Below, in pieces: positions 1-10,587 of a DNA stretch of 64,000 nt. The notes beneath the pieces are model-generated. The model made no database searches. It saw only the letters and a program-made list of their open reading frames with translations, and was not told where the DNA came from. Every line of letters starts with the position of its first letter. Position 1 is the first letter of the stretch. Location of the stretch: NCBI GenBank assembly GCA_021927905.1, contig BLLK01000045.1, forward strand, positions 806,001 to 870,000, read 5' to 3'. The position numbers and the translations under genes are program-made. This stretch comes from Chaetoceros tenuissimus. Taxonomy: Eukaryota; Bacillariophyta; Thalassiosirophyceae; Chaetocerotales; Chaetocerotaceae.

Positions 1-214
1 CTTGTAGCAACCCAACACTGTCGGTAGAGTCATTGTCAAGTATCCCTTTACAAATATCTGGCTCTTCCTCTAATACGAATGAAGAAAAGCTTTCCATAGC
101 TTCGGCCATAATTTTCTCTCTTTTTGATTCAGGTTCGAAGAGGTCAACCCCCATGCAATGAAGCTCATCTTTGATTGTTTCGTCGGAATGCAGAGTTGGG
201 TAGAGTTTTCTCAT
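1..214 (-). CDS. 5' part of an unrecognised protein, cut by the window edge
   Basis: Reading leftward from an ATG at 214-212, the frame stays open for 71 codons to the window edge without a stop. The peptide begins MRKLYPTLHSDETIKDEL and continues with acidic helical sequence (MAEAMESFSSFVLEEEPD). The uninterrupted frame and its charged, balanced composition look like real coding sequence. I recognise no domain. The gene's body and 3' end lie outside the window. Confidence 0.55.
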   Translation of the reverse strand, partial: MRKLYPTLHSDETIKDELHCMGVDLFEPESKREKIMAEAMESFSSFVLEEEPDICKGILDNDSTDSVGLLQ

Positions 215-1150
215 ATGATTTCCGTCGATGAACTTCAGCCGTCAAAACAAATTTGCAAACAAAGTGCACTGCTGATATGATGCAACACAGGAAGGTATTA
301 CTTTGTTACTTTCTTGGAACAAGTTGTGGGAGTTGGACGAGTGTTAGAGTTTTTGATAGTTTTTTTGAAACGTTCGGAGGGTTCATAACCAGTAATCCGA
401 AAGTTAGGATACGAAGAATAAGTACGTACAGTGTAGTATTAATAGTACGTACATGAGCGATGAGTGTGAGGAGCAAGCGATTAGAAAAAAAGATTAAAAA
501 AAACATAACACTCATTCCAATACGTACATACATGTACAAGCTATTAATTGTGCTGGCCTCATTTCAATACAAATCATACTTGAAAAATATGCTATTTCTT
601 TTTTTCATATGAATATGATGTTGTATGATGGTTGCTTTGTTGTAGGCAGGAAAATAGATGGAGAGTAGGAGTATAGTTGCTATGAACAATGAAATGAAGA
701 AAAAGCGACGACTCTTGAGTACAAGTAGCAGGGCCTTCGGGAGTGCAATTCAAACAAACAAGAGCCACCCTTGCTTTAGAAAAAATTGAATTTAGGTCTA
801 AATTTGACCAATTTTCACGTCGAAAACAGTTACAAAGTAATTGAAGTTGTACTGAATATTACAATTTGAATTCCTCACTTTTGCTAGATATTCTTTTTCG
901 TTTGAATAAATGCAAAAATAGAAGTCCGAACAACTTTGGATAGGGGAGGTAAGCTACTCGTACGTATAGAAGCAGCACTTCGCTTAACCTGCACGTAAGG
1001 CAAGGCAAGTGGGGTGGCCAGACCAAACCGGACAAATACACCCGAAAATATTAAAAATAAACCAATCTTTGTAATAAACTACACAAAGGGAATAGATAAC
1101 TCCAAATAACTAACTAAAATAACAGTTTCTAGATCACTGCTTTACAAGTA

Positions 1151-1178
1151 TAGTATATATAATATATATATATATATC
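1151..1178. repeat. AT dinucleotide microsatellite
   Basis: A run of alternating T and A about 28 bp long, broken by a few irregular positions. It is simple low-complexity intergenic DNA. Confidence 0.7.
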
Positions 1179-1597
1179 ATTTCTTGTAGTTTCCTTTTTA
1201 TTCGTCGACACTGCCCAAAAAAGCAACAGCGTCCAGATGCTTGTACTATGCTGAAACTATCAGAGGCTCATATAAAATAATTTATTTGTAAATAATTACA
1301 TTATTATTGAAAAAGTACAATCAAGTATCTTTCAAAACCACAACAAAAGTACGAATCTTCTTCCTCTCTTTTTCTCTTTCTTGCTTTCCTTAGATCATTT
1401 TAATTCATACTTCATTAATTTTTGAATTTATGCAACCCATCCCTTCAGCCTTTAAGTAGATATCGGTGACTTTGAGTCCAAAGATTATTTTCTTATTAAA
1501 GATTTCTTGTGCAATTAGAAATTGAAATACGTAGAGTGAAATTGTGTTCGGAGAGCACGTGGGGAATCTCTTCCTCTCTCTCTTTCTTTCCCCTTTC

Positions 1598-1650
1598 TTC
1601 CGAAAGTTTGTCCGTTTTTCCGAAAGTTTGTCCGTTTTTCCGAAAGTTTG
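1598..1650. repeat. 20-bp tandem repeat, about 2.6 copies
   Basis: The unit CGAAAGTTTGTCCGTTTTTC occurs exactly at 1601-1620 and 1621-1640. A half unit, CGAAAGTTTG, follows at 1641-1650. The unit is 20 bp, so repeat-number change would alter reading frame. No credible gene crosses it. Confidence 0.85.
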
Positions 1651-2070
1651 GAATTTTTGGATGTTTGTGTGGTGTTTGGAGAAATGGATGGAGGTCGTCG
1701 GTTGTCGGTTTGTCTTTGTCGGCCCAAATGACGTCTGTCAATGAGCTAATGTTTTCTTTGCGAAAATGGAAAGGGCAAAAGCATATTTTCCTGCTAGTGA
1801 GATAAAAGGTATTTAGTTTGGCGCTTAATTTAATTTAACAAAGCTTCTGCCTCAAGTTTCTATCTTTGAAACTACTATATTAGCGAATCTACTGTAGATT
1901 GCTTTTATCAGACTGTAACCTACTGTGATGTTTATTAAGATTGAGAGAAAATGGTAGGGTACCGAAAGAGAAATCAAAGTAGTCAAACCTCTGCCCTCAT
2001 GTTGTCATAAATTACTGCTGTTGGTGAAACATAGAGTATCACTCTGCATATTGATAAAATTTTTGCTACT

Positions 2071-4443
2071 TCATTCTTGCGAAGACGTCTCAACCCATTC
2101 TTCCATATCACTGGATGGCTCTTTTTTCCTCCGTACATCGTTGAAGTTTTGCTTATTATTAATAAAAATCCCTTCATTTTTTCCACCCAGAGACTCGCTC
2201 GCATAATAAGTTTCCCGCAGACTATTCAGCGCCGCATTATTACTTTGGTTCAAAGATGATAGGTTCATTTGCTTCTTTCGAATGAGATTGGAAAGATCGT
2301 TACCATTGTTCTTTCTCAAAAATGCATCTTCATATTCAATACGAGTATTTTCCCGCACGGCGGGTGTTGCAGATTTCAAATACGGCGTATCGATTAGATT
2401 CGCTGCTCGCAAATGTATATATGCTCTTTGATCTAACGAAAATTTGGATAAATCAACTAGGTCATCAACTTCACCAGACTTGTTGGGACTTAACTCGCAT
2501 ACTGTCTCATCGTCGTCACTACTGTCGCTCACGCTCGGTGAGTCTGATACACCCTCTTCGACCAGAAGAGATTGTAAGCGGGCGAATAAGGACGATCCAT
2601 GGGTGGACGATTCATTTTGTGGTGATGGACTGTTTTCATCAGACTTGGTCACTATTGGTGTTGGTGGTTCTGACCATTTCATTTCGCGAGAAGGCAGCTG
2701 AGGTTGCCACAGAATGTCGAGTTTTCGTTGTAATTCTACTGGATCTATTGTTGTTGTGTCAAAATATCCAAACAAAGGCATCATTTCCCAGAACTCTTCG
2801 CTTTCCATAGTTCTACCTTCGTATTGATCCATCATCTGCTCTAACTTTTGTCGCCGGTAATTAATGTCCCTTTTTACTTCAGATTCGATTTGAGAACGTT
2901 CTTTCTTGAATGCAAGAGAACGTTGCTGCAATATTGATAAAATTATTTTCTGCTTTTCTTGTGGTGACTTTTCTTTGTACGTCTGTCTCTTCTCTCTTGT
3001 TACAGGCTTCTGTTTCATGAATGAAAGAGTTTTCGGTGCAGATGCAGGAGACTTTGCGCTTGGTGAAGGTTTCGGCAATACAGGTTGCTTGCTCTCTGGT
3101 TTTTGTTTAGTTATAGGTCTTGAAATTGTAGGTGAAGGCTTCGGTTGAATTCTCATCTTTCTTCTCGTAATCTTTGGTGTTGTGCATGCTAATAGAGCAG
3201 GATTAATTGGTCCATAATCTGGTCTCAGAACTGCTGTTAGCGGTGCTAGGTGAGGCTTTTTGAATCCAACACACTTTACCCTAGTTTTGAGTGATAAATT
3301 ACAAGCTCTATTCGAAGTGAGGACTGAGTTGACTATATCCTGTGATACACCTGAAGATCTAGCATATTCTGACAAGTTTCGTAAGAAATTGGGTTGGAAA
3401 TTAGATTGGTTCCCTCGCCTCATGTTCCCACCATCACACCAAGTTTTCATAATATTCATTTGCTTCAACAGGAAAAGTCGTTGCTGCTTTGTCTCGGCGA
3501 GTAAGGATCTGAGCTCCTGAATAATTAGTGATTTATCTGTGCTAGATACAAATTGCTTAGATTTTTTTATTGAGTCTTCGTCTGCAAACACAAAAACTTC
3601 TTTATTTTTGAACGAGTCTGAAGGGGTATCACTTGGGAGTTCAATCTTTGTACCAACAAAGTTCTTGATGAGATTAAGTAAATCACCACTTGCTTCTTTT
3701 GAAGATCCGCTATTACTACTACTGCTGGAAAAGATACGAAATAATTGCGGATATAACGACTGGAGAGACTCCTGATCATTGATAAAGATATTCGTGAAGG
3801 GAAAGAATGCCAAGTCGTTTTTAGGAGCTGGAGGTATTATATTTGTAGGCAACATTGGGCGAGATTGAATTCCTCTTGAAGAACCATTTACAAATCCGTT
3901 GATGGATCTTGAAGACTGATTGTCATTACTTGTGCCGATACGCTTCTTCTGAGTTGGCAAGTTCCTCTGATTTGACCTATTCTTCTTATTACCAATTGAT
4001 TTCTTGTGTACATCATTCTGTTGACTTGGCTTTTCAGGACTTTCATCAAATTGTTTCTTCTTCTTTCGGGTTCGCTTAGACTGCGGCCTTGATGGAGTAG
4101 GACTGTAGCTTTCATCGTCGTCGTCATCTATTTTTCTTTTGCTACTCTTCTTGTTTGATTTCCCTTTGCCTTTTTGCCTTGATTTTAGCTCTTGAGGGTA
4201 GCCTTGTGAAGTTTTCACGTTAGCAGCTTTTTCTGCGGGTCCGAGCAGAATACCACCATCTACAAAAGGGTCATTAGCATCATATTCCAAAGGCTCGAAG
4301 GATTTGTCAATGTCGCCATCCTCAAGATCAAGATTTAAGTCGAAGAGATCATCGGCCATAACATTATCATCTCCAAAAAGCCCGTCAATATCTAGGGAGT
4401 CCATAGCTGCCTCAGAGGGTGAGACAGAGTTTTCCGCGTCCAT
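2071..4443 (-). CDS. Nuclear protein with an ADA3-like C-terminal region
   Basis: Single-exon protein of 790 residues. The N-terminal third is acidic and then strongly basic, with KKSSKRKIDDDD and SKRTRKKKKQF acting as likely nuclear localisation signals. The middle is Pro/Lys-rich linker. Near the C-terminus, a segment beginning LDQRAYIHLRAANLID is followed by LIRKKQMNLSSLNQSNNAAL. This resembles the C-terminal helices of ADA3/TADA3 (human ELRKRQAELKALSAHNRTKK, from memory), a scaffold of the SAGA histone-acetyltransferase module. The family assignment rests on that short match only; the rest is disordered. If correct, the protein would bridge GCN5 and ADA2 in the nucleus. Otherwise it is an unclassified nuclear protein. 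Confidence 0.5.
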   Translation of the reverse strand: MDAENSVSPSEAAMDSLDIDGLFGDDNVMADDLFDLNLDLEDGDIDKSFEPLEYDANDPFVDGGILLGPAEKAANVKTSQGYPQELKSRQKGKGKSNKKSSKRKIDDDDDESYSPTPSRPQSKRTRKKKKQFDESPEKPSQQNDVHKKSIGNKKNRSNQRNLPTQKKRIGTSNDNQSSRSINGFVNGSSRGIQSRPMLPTNIIPPAPKNDLAFFPFTNIFINDQESLQSLYPQLFRIFSSSSSNSGSSKEASGDLLNLIKNFVGTKIELPSDTPSDSFKNKEVFVFADEDSIKKSKQFVSSTDKSLIIQELRSLLAETKQQRLFLLKQMNIMKTWCDGGNMRRGNQSNFQPNFLRNLSEYARSSGVSQDIVNSVLTSNRACNLSLKTRVKCVGFKKPHLAPLTAVLRPDYGPINPALLACTTPKITRRKMRIQPKPSPTISRPITKQKPESKQPVLPKPSPSAKSPASAPKTLSFMKQKPVTREKRQTYKEKSPQEKQKIILSILQQRSLAFKKERSQIESEVKRDINYRRQKLEQMMDQYEGRTMESEEFWEMMPLFGYFDTTTIDPVELQRKLDILWQPQLPSREMKWSEPPTPIVTKSDENSPSPQNESSTHGSSLFARLQSLLVEEGVSDSPSVSDSSDDDETVCELSPNKSGEVDDLVDLSKFSLDQRAYIHLRAANLIDTPYLKSATPAVRENTRIEYEDAFLRKNNGNDLSNLIRKKQMNLSSLNQSNNAALNSLRETYYASESLGGKNEGIFINNKQNFNDVRRKKEPSSDMEEWVETSSQE

Positions 4444-4857
4444 CTTATGTGAATTACTAGCAGTGGGAAGAGGGTAAAATAAGTTTTCAATCTATCTTAG
4501 AACAGAGAAAGGAAACAAATGAGATGGGCTGTAGATTGTGTATGGAAAGTACAAGCACCGCCAAACGTAAAGTATGATAGGAATCGGATGGTTGATGTTT
4601 CTCTTCTCGTTGTTTGCTGTTATTGTTGCTGTCTCTCCGCCGGTTTTTCCAAGTTGCGTTCGCTTTCTTGTTACAATGTCCGTATGTATATGCCTGTATG
4701 TTTTTTCGCCTCTAGGCTTCTTAGATTGTATTCTGTCGCTGTATGACTATTCCTTTTCGCAAACTTCAATTTCATTGGAAGAATTGCGGGAAATTATTCT
4801 CAAACGAACTAAAGAGTATATCAAATTTATTACGTGTGTTACAGAACATATTCTTCA
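4444..4857. other. Intergenic, upstream of the ADA3-like gene
   Basis: 414 nt between the start of the leftward ADA3-like gene and the stop of the leftward sulfotransferase. It should hold the promoter of the former and the 3' UTR of the latter. I see no distinctive motif or coding frame. Confidence 0.5.
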
Positions 4858-6270
4858 CTAGTGCGCCCCTCCTTTTTTTCTTTCAAATAGTTTCGCTTGA
4901 TGATCAAAAAGCTGTCGAGCAAAATGATATATTTCCATGTCATAAGAATTCTTCTCCTCGAGCAATTTATAAAAAGGGGCATCATGATCTGGGACTGGAT
5001 GGGATATAGCATTCTTCCAACCATAGTTTAGATTCTTATATTGACACTCCATTGCACGGTCGCCAGCATGTTTCCAGTTCGAAAATTGAAAAAAATCGAG
5101 AAATCGCATGACTGATTCTTGTTTTTCTTCCAATATTCCTACAATGAAAAGTCGTCTTAAAAGCTCTTTTGCCAGCTCTAAATGATTTGGAGTCAAGGTA
5201 CCATGCATCTCATTTGTAAGTTGTCTCGTCAATAAATTTTCTTTCATTTGGCCGGAATTGATCCATCTGAACAAGGACATCTCAGGTGTTGTGGAACTTG
5301 AGTGCGAAATACCGTCATGTTTGAGTGTATCAAAGTAGTATTGCGATATTTGCCTATGGACGGGATTTCTAATCATTATAAACATTCTACCGTAGACGCA
5401 GTTTCATTTGGAAAATGTTATTGAATAGGGATGTCAGTGTCAGCAGATCTCTTACAATTTTCATTTGCATTTTACTAAAAGTACCTACCTTCCTTTTTGC
5501 TGCTGATTAAATAACAAAGCACCATCATAGAACAATTGTGAATATAAGATGTTTGCCGCGCCTCGTGGAAAAATTTGGAATTGTTGTGCTTTCTGTAATC
5601 CTTGCAATGTACTAACATCAACATTTGGATACTTTACATTCCAAGGCGTTGACAGGATAAGCAAATCATTGTCCATTTCATGGCCCCTTCCCATTTCACT
5701 GGCAACAATTAACCCTAAGCATTCTCCCAAAATCGCTTTTACTGATCCTCCCCCTGATCTAGGTGTGTGTAAAAAAAATGGAATATCAAAAGGCTGACTT
5801 GTCTCATTGATTTCTCGTAAATTTTGTAACCCCGGTGGTAATGAATAACCCCTACTATTCATTTCATAAGCATATGTCAATGTGTCATTCCAGATTTTTC
5901 CAATGTGAGTTGTTAATGTTGATGGTTTGGAAGCATGGTAAATTTGCCTTTGTGTCTGGTTATCATGTATTGCGCGTATATTTATCAACGTAATGACCAC
6001 TACAACTGAAACTAATGCACAAAACCATTGCATCCGAGACATCACCTCTATCTTCTTTATATATTCAAAGTATTTTTCCGCTTCAAATTGTTTGATTGTA
6101 TTTGGGATATCAATTAGAAATGCTTTTGCAGCTTGAAGCTTCAATATGAGGATGTGTGGTCTGGGAGGCTCGAAGTCTTCTTCTAATAAAGAAGAAGTCT
6201 CTTCATTTTTCGTTTTGCCCTTATCGTTTGGATTAAGTGTCAAACGACTATATAAAACATTCTTGTTCAT
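4858..6270 (-). CDS. Type II membrane sulfotransferase-family protein (two exons)
   Basis: Exons 6270-5489 and 5386-4858 (intron 102 nt, GTAGGT...GTAG) join in frame to 436 residues. A single membrane segment lies at about residues 81-100 (FCALVSVVVVITLINI), giving the type II topology of Golgi sulfotransferases. FFLHTPRSGGGSV (residues 166-178) fits the 5'-phosphosulfate loop that binds PAPS, and MIRNPVHRQISQYYF (265-279) fits the 3'-phosphate motif with its conserved Arg and Ser. The family transfers sulfate from PAPS to glycans or proteins; the acceptor here is unknown. The intron falls immediately before the second motif, so either exon alone would look like a fragment. Confidence 0.8.
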
Positions 6271-6768
6271 TTTTCATTGCATATATGAGATATGTTGTGT
6301 TGCAGAAATGAAGAAAGAATAGAGAAAGTATTGTATTGGAACTAAAAATGCATCAAAGAAAGAAGAAAGTAGATGATGACAATGACTGCAATGACTCCAG
6401 AACAAAACATGTCGTCTGTACTAGATTAGTGGAGTCATCGAGATAAATTAGTATATTTGAAGCTAAAAAGGGAATTTTTCTTTTTGTATTTCATTTGGAG
6501 GGATGAAAATTGCACTAATAAGTAAGTCCGCTAAGGAAATAAAAGAACTTATTTTACGTATGCATACGATACTGTAGATACTCACAGAAAATTCACGAAA
6601 ATTGGAGATTGTGCAAGCATGTCAACGATATGATTGTGATGTTGGAGAGAAGAAGAGTGCTTCTTTCTTTTGCCTTGTGGTGCTTCCGGCATCCTCAAAA
6701 AGTGGAAACCACCAATCACCCCCAGAGTTGAACAAAGTTTCAGTAGCAAATTATCAAAAGAAAAATAA
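6271..6768. promoter_or_regulatory. Divergent promoter region
   Basis: 498 nt separate the divergent starts of the sulfotransferase (leftward) and the EF-hand protein (rightward). It is AT-rich. I see no coding frame or strong motif. Confidence 0.45.
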
Positions 6769-7833
6769 ATGTCATGTAAAAGGCATCAAAGAGAATGCGG
6801 AAATCTTCTAAAATCTAAATTTGATGTAAATGTCGGGGTCTGCAATCAACGTAAAAGAAAAAAACGTTTGTTACGGAATGCGAGAAGTGAATTGCAAGAG
6901 TATGATATGGAGGCATGGCTAGAAAAAACCAAGAGATTCCCTGAAAATAGATGGAAAATTGAACACAAGCGTTCTTTGAAAAACTGGTTCAATCAAATAG
7001 ATACTGATAGATCTGGAGATATTTCGATAGAAGAACTCGCAGAGCCGTTATTGAGTACAGGTCTTGCAAAAAGTATGTTTGAAGTATCGAATATTGTGCG
7101 GAAAGTTGACTTTGATGGCTCTAGTGGTATTGACTTTAATGAATTTCTGGTTGTTATGAAGAGAGATAGTAAAGAAAATAATATAGAGAATAGGAGCTTT
7201 GGTCAAAAGCAGTCAAACAAATCTAGATGGTCCACTGTTTTGAAAAATGAGAAAATATTGGATTATAAGAATAGGAATAATCAGAAAGAAACTCGTCACG
7301 AGAATCCCATGGCCGAATTTACAAGAAAGAAATGCAGTGATCATTTAGATTTAAAAAGTGTCCTCTCTGGAGAAAGGCGCAAACTTCTACTGGATGCCAC
7401 GATGAGACAATTCTTGCAGAGAGAACAAGCTCATGAACAAATTAGTAAATGGCGCAATGAATTGAAACAGATAGAGGGAGCATCCAAGTTTAAAAAACTG
7501 AATGATATCTCCCAACTCATTCAACGTCTAGAATCTGATAAAGTTGAAAAAGACTTGGTAGTAGAAGCCATGAGAGAACTTTTGAAACCTAAAAAGGTCG
7601 ATAACAATAAGAGACGACAAAGAACTGCCTCGCATCAAGCTAGGGTGAAGCAGAGGAACGTATCCCTGCTTCGGTGGGAAAGACATCGACAAGGAACTTT
7701 TCGGAAAGCAGTCGTTTACCCCCGCACTAGAAACCCTTCTCTATCATCAATTTTGGTTGATTACAAAGTGACTGTACCAAAACAGCGTGGGTCCAAAATA
7801 CCCTTAAGCAGCGAAGTACAATCACCAGATTAA
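6769..7833 (+). CDS. EF-hand calcium-binding protein with coiled-coil tail
   Basis: Protein of 354 residues. An in-frame TAA lies directly before the ATG, which supports this start. Two canonical EF-hand loops are visible: residues 78-89 (DTDRSGDISIEE) and 114-125 (DFDGSSGIDFNE). Both have acidic residues at loop positions 1 and 3, Gly at 6 and Glu at 12, so both should bind calcium. The N-terminus is basic (RKRKKRLLRNAR) and the region after the EF-hands is Lys/Glu/Gln-rich helix, probably coiled coil. The C-terminal 60 residues are very basic. There is no membrane segment. A cytosolic or cytoskeletal calcium sensor is likely; the partner is unknown. It converges with the next gene, with 78 nt between stops. 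Confidence 0.8.
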   Translation: MSCKRHQRECGNLLKSKFDVNVGVCNQRKRKKRLLRNARSELQEYDMEAWLEKTKRFPENRWKIEHKRSLKNWFNQIDTDRSGDISIEELAEPLLSTGLAKSMFEVSNIVRKVDFDGSSGIDFNEFLVVMKRDSKENNIENRSFGQKQSNKSRWSTVLKNEKILDYKNRNNQKETRHENPMAEFTRKKCSDHLDLKSVLSGERRKLLLDATMRQFLQREQAHEQISKWRNELKQIEGASKFKKLNDISQLIQRLESDKVEKDLVVEAMRELLKPKKVDNNKRRQRTASHQARVKQRNVSLLRWERHRQGTFRKAVVYPRTRNPSLSSILVDYKVTVPKQRGSKIPLSSEVQSPD

Positions 7834-7911
7834 TGATTTCTCACAAAACTCTTTAAATTTTTATAATTTAATACTGCCGCTCATCATCTTTTGTCCCCTA
7901 AAATGTTCTTC

Positions 7912-10587
7912 TTATAGAGCAAAATCGACTCCCTCCTCATTCAATTTCATTTTTGAAGATTTTTCGTGATCGATTTCAGCGTCTTCAGCCTTTCGTTTTT
8001 CGCCATTAATACTATCACTCTCTTCACTATCTGGTCTGTAGTATTCTGAAAGAATATGGCGTGCACGATCCTGGTCAATTCCTAATTCTGCTAGCTCGTC
8101 CTTTAGCCTATCTTTTAGCATATCTAGGTCCGATTTCATTTCTGTGAGTAAAAACTCAAAGCGATCACGGCGCTTTTGAGCTGACACCGCATTCTTCTCG
8201 TTGAGGAATCTAATCCTTCTTTGTCTGTACAGTTTGTTTCTCAATTGAATTGCCTGGCCTTCCAAAGTCCTCAACTCCTCGCGTTCATGCTCCCACTTCT
8301 TATATGCATCAGGAACACTTGGATGATTTTTCTGTCAAAGGAAGAAAAGAGTATTTAGAGGTGATTGATATTATTAAATATTTTGTGGAATGTGCCTGAA
8401 AGAACTTACCGCACCAAGTACACCACTACTTTTTCCAAGCATATCTGAAACGATCTTCTCGAGTTGATCTATTGACAGCTTTTCCATCCCAGCACCACGA
8501 TTTGTGGACGAAGGAAACAAACTGGAGCCATATGCAAGTAGTTTGTCTTCCGCGGATACACCAGATTCCATGTTTTCAGACATGTCCATATTCTCGTCTT
8601 CCTTATCCATCCCTGAATCTACAGACACTACTGCTGCCGCATCAGTATTAATTTGATCGACACCCTCAAAGTCGACACATGTTCCTGTTTCTCTTGCACT
8701 TTCAATCATAGCCAACCATCTTTGTGCTAGGCCTTCGTCTTTCAAACTTACGGGAGTTTCCAAGGATCTGACATTAGAAAGAGAAAAATATCCAATTCCG
8801 AATGGAAATTTGACCGAAATGCGTGAGGGAAGGATCACAGACACATTCAAATTATCTTGTTTATCTGATTGACTCTTCTTTTCGTCTTCATTCGAAGGAG
8901 CTTTTGTTGGATCGAGAGGAGCAGGTCCAAAAGCATTCAAGACAGTTCCGTTTCCGTAAGGAGTAGACACCTTTTCACCTGGAAGAAGCCAACCACTTCC
9001 CAGGGAAGATCCGTGGCCAACGCCACCGACACCAACTGGACAAGATGGTGGTGGTGTGTCAGATAGTTCTATATTTGTTCCGTCGCCTCGGGTCTTAAGT
9101 ATAGACAATACATCCATCATAACGTTGCTTCCTCTAGCTGTACCGCGACTGCGTGTTTTCGAAGTTAATAAATCTGCAGACTTGATACATTGTCCTTGGA
9201 TGTCATCATAAGTAGCATTCATTAGATCCATCTCATGCTTCATACATTGAAGTTGAGTCATAAAGTTTGCTCGAAGATGCTGTCCAACAACCTCAATTCT
9301 TTCCCTCTCATCTTCAACCTTGTGCAACTCTTGTCTAGTGCGTTGAACGGTTTTTCTATAGTTACTCAAGTCTACCTCCACATCTTGAGGATTTCTTTCC
9401 CATCTTGTGAGGCGGTGCATTTTCTTGGATCCAACTGACTCAGGTGGTCTGGGAGGGTTGAATGCAGAAATAGACTCTACAACCTGGGGAGAACTGAATA
9501 GAGAAGGCTTCGCATCTCCAAGCTTTCCTTCGAGGTTAACATCAGTGCAGATGTAGGGACTCTCATTGTAAGGCATTGAGAAAATAGTCTGTAAATCTGG
9601 ATTCTCGATAATACCTGAAAGCTTTGCATCACTTAATTGACCCTTTCCAGGTTGACTGGTTGGCAATGTGATCTGATTTTCAACATCAGACTGAGATTCG
9701 TCCTCAGAACCTGCAGTTGCGTCAACTTCCATCTTTTCCAAGTCAACTTCTTTGTTCATTTCCTCTTCAGTGGATTTCTTGCTGTTTCCTTTAGAGGCCT
9801 TGAGGAGTTTCTTGATACCTGTCAAATCTCTCTTGATTTCTGCTTTGTGTAATCTACGGAAACCAGCAACATCAGGTAAATGCCTAGTTCTCACACGTCT
9901 CTGTTCTTCACTCAAGCTATCCAAAAAGCTGGTAGTTGGCATAGTTTTACTAGCTGGTTCTCGAAATCCTAGTAGCTCCCTCTCTGCAGCTGCTGCAGAT
10001 CTGCTTGATTTATTCTCTGCAAAACTCTCAACCTCATCCTTATCTTTGTCCTTCTTACTGCTTCTCATTTCAGGGCCAGAAGTAGTATTCTCCATAACCT
10101 CAGTTGTATCTCTCTCATCGATGGAAGTAGATCTAGTCCTTCTCTGTGGAACATCTTCCTCGTTATTATCAACATCACCATCGGCGTTATCTTGGGAGTC
10201 ATCATCGCCATTATCCATATCATCCATAGATTCATCCATACCATCATCCTCGTCTCCATTATTGGTAACATCATTCATATTGGACTCAGTCTCAGATTGA
10301 GAGAATTGATCTTGAGATGCATAGTTTGATGCATCCCCACCATCGTTTGAGTTCTGGATGGAAGAAGAATCAGCTCCATCATCTACAGATTGATCCATAG
10401 CATCTTCCATAGATTCGTCTTGGTTCCCGATTGGAGAAGATTCTGGTGCTTCTCCTTCATTACCTGCGGTAGCATCGGCATCTTGTCCTTCTTTCTTCAT
10501 GTTCAGCCCCATGATGGAAGAAAGAGAAAATTTGATTTTAAGCGGCTGGTGGTTGGTTGGGTCGTCTTGATTCTCGTTGGCGTCCAT
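7912..10587 (-). CDS. Large coiled-coil nuclear-type protein of unknown function (two exons)
   Basis: Exons 10587-8410 and 8331-7912 join at a phase-0 intron of 78 nt (GTAAGT...GACAG) to give 865 residues. The first 200 residues are Asp/Ser/Asn-rich and disordered. The central part (LTRWERNPQDVEVDL onward) is a long coiled coil. It is followed by GEKVSTPYGNGTVLNAF and VSVILPSRISVKFPFG, which look like a small SH3/KOW-like barrel of the TPYGxG type. The second exon is again charged coiled coil (RTLEGQAIQLRNKLYRQRR) with an acidic end. I do not recognise a named family. The layout, acidic disorder then coiled coil, barrel and coiled coil, suggests a scaffold in a nuclear complex, but that is inference. 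Confidence 0.75.

Larger units (their letters stand above)
215..2070. other. Intergenic stretch of about 1.9 kb without a supported gene
   Basis: Only short overlapping frames on both strands occur here and none resembles a known protein. The stretch holds an AT dinucleotide run (1151-1178), a 20-bp tandem repeat (1598-1650) and a CRE-like TGACGTC at 1728-1734. It includes the promoter of the leftward partial gene at the edge and the 3' flank of the leftward gene ending at 2071. Confidence 0.6.

Noticed and set aside
1496-1805. Overlapping frames of 66-98 codons on both strands
   Set aside because: They run through the 20-bp tandem repeat and derive their length from it; composition is not protein-like.
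2322-2810. 162-codon plus-strand frame
   Set aside because: It lies antisense within the ADA3-like gene and has no domain or start context.
9752-10300. 182-codon open frame on the plus strand
   Set aside because: It is antisense to the Asp/Ser/Asn-rich first part of the two-exon coiled-coil protein. Such repetitive acidic codons produce long Ser/Leu-rich antisense frames.
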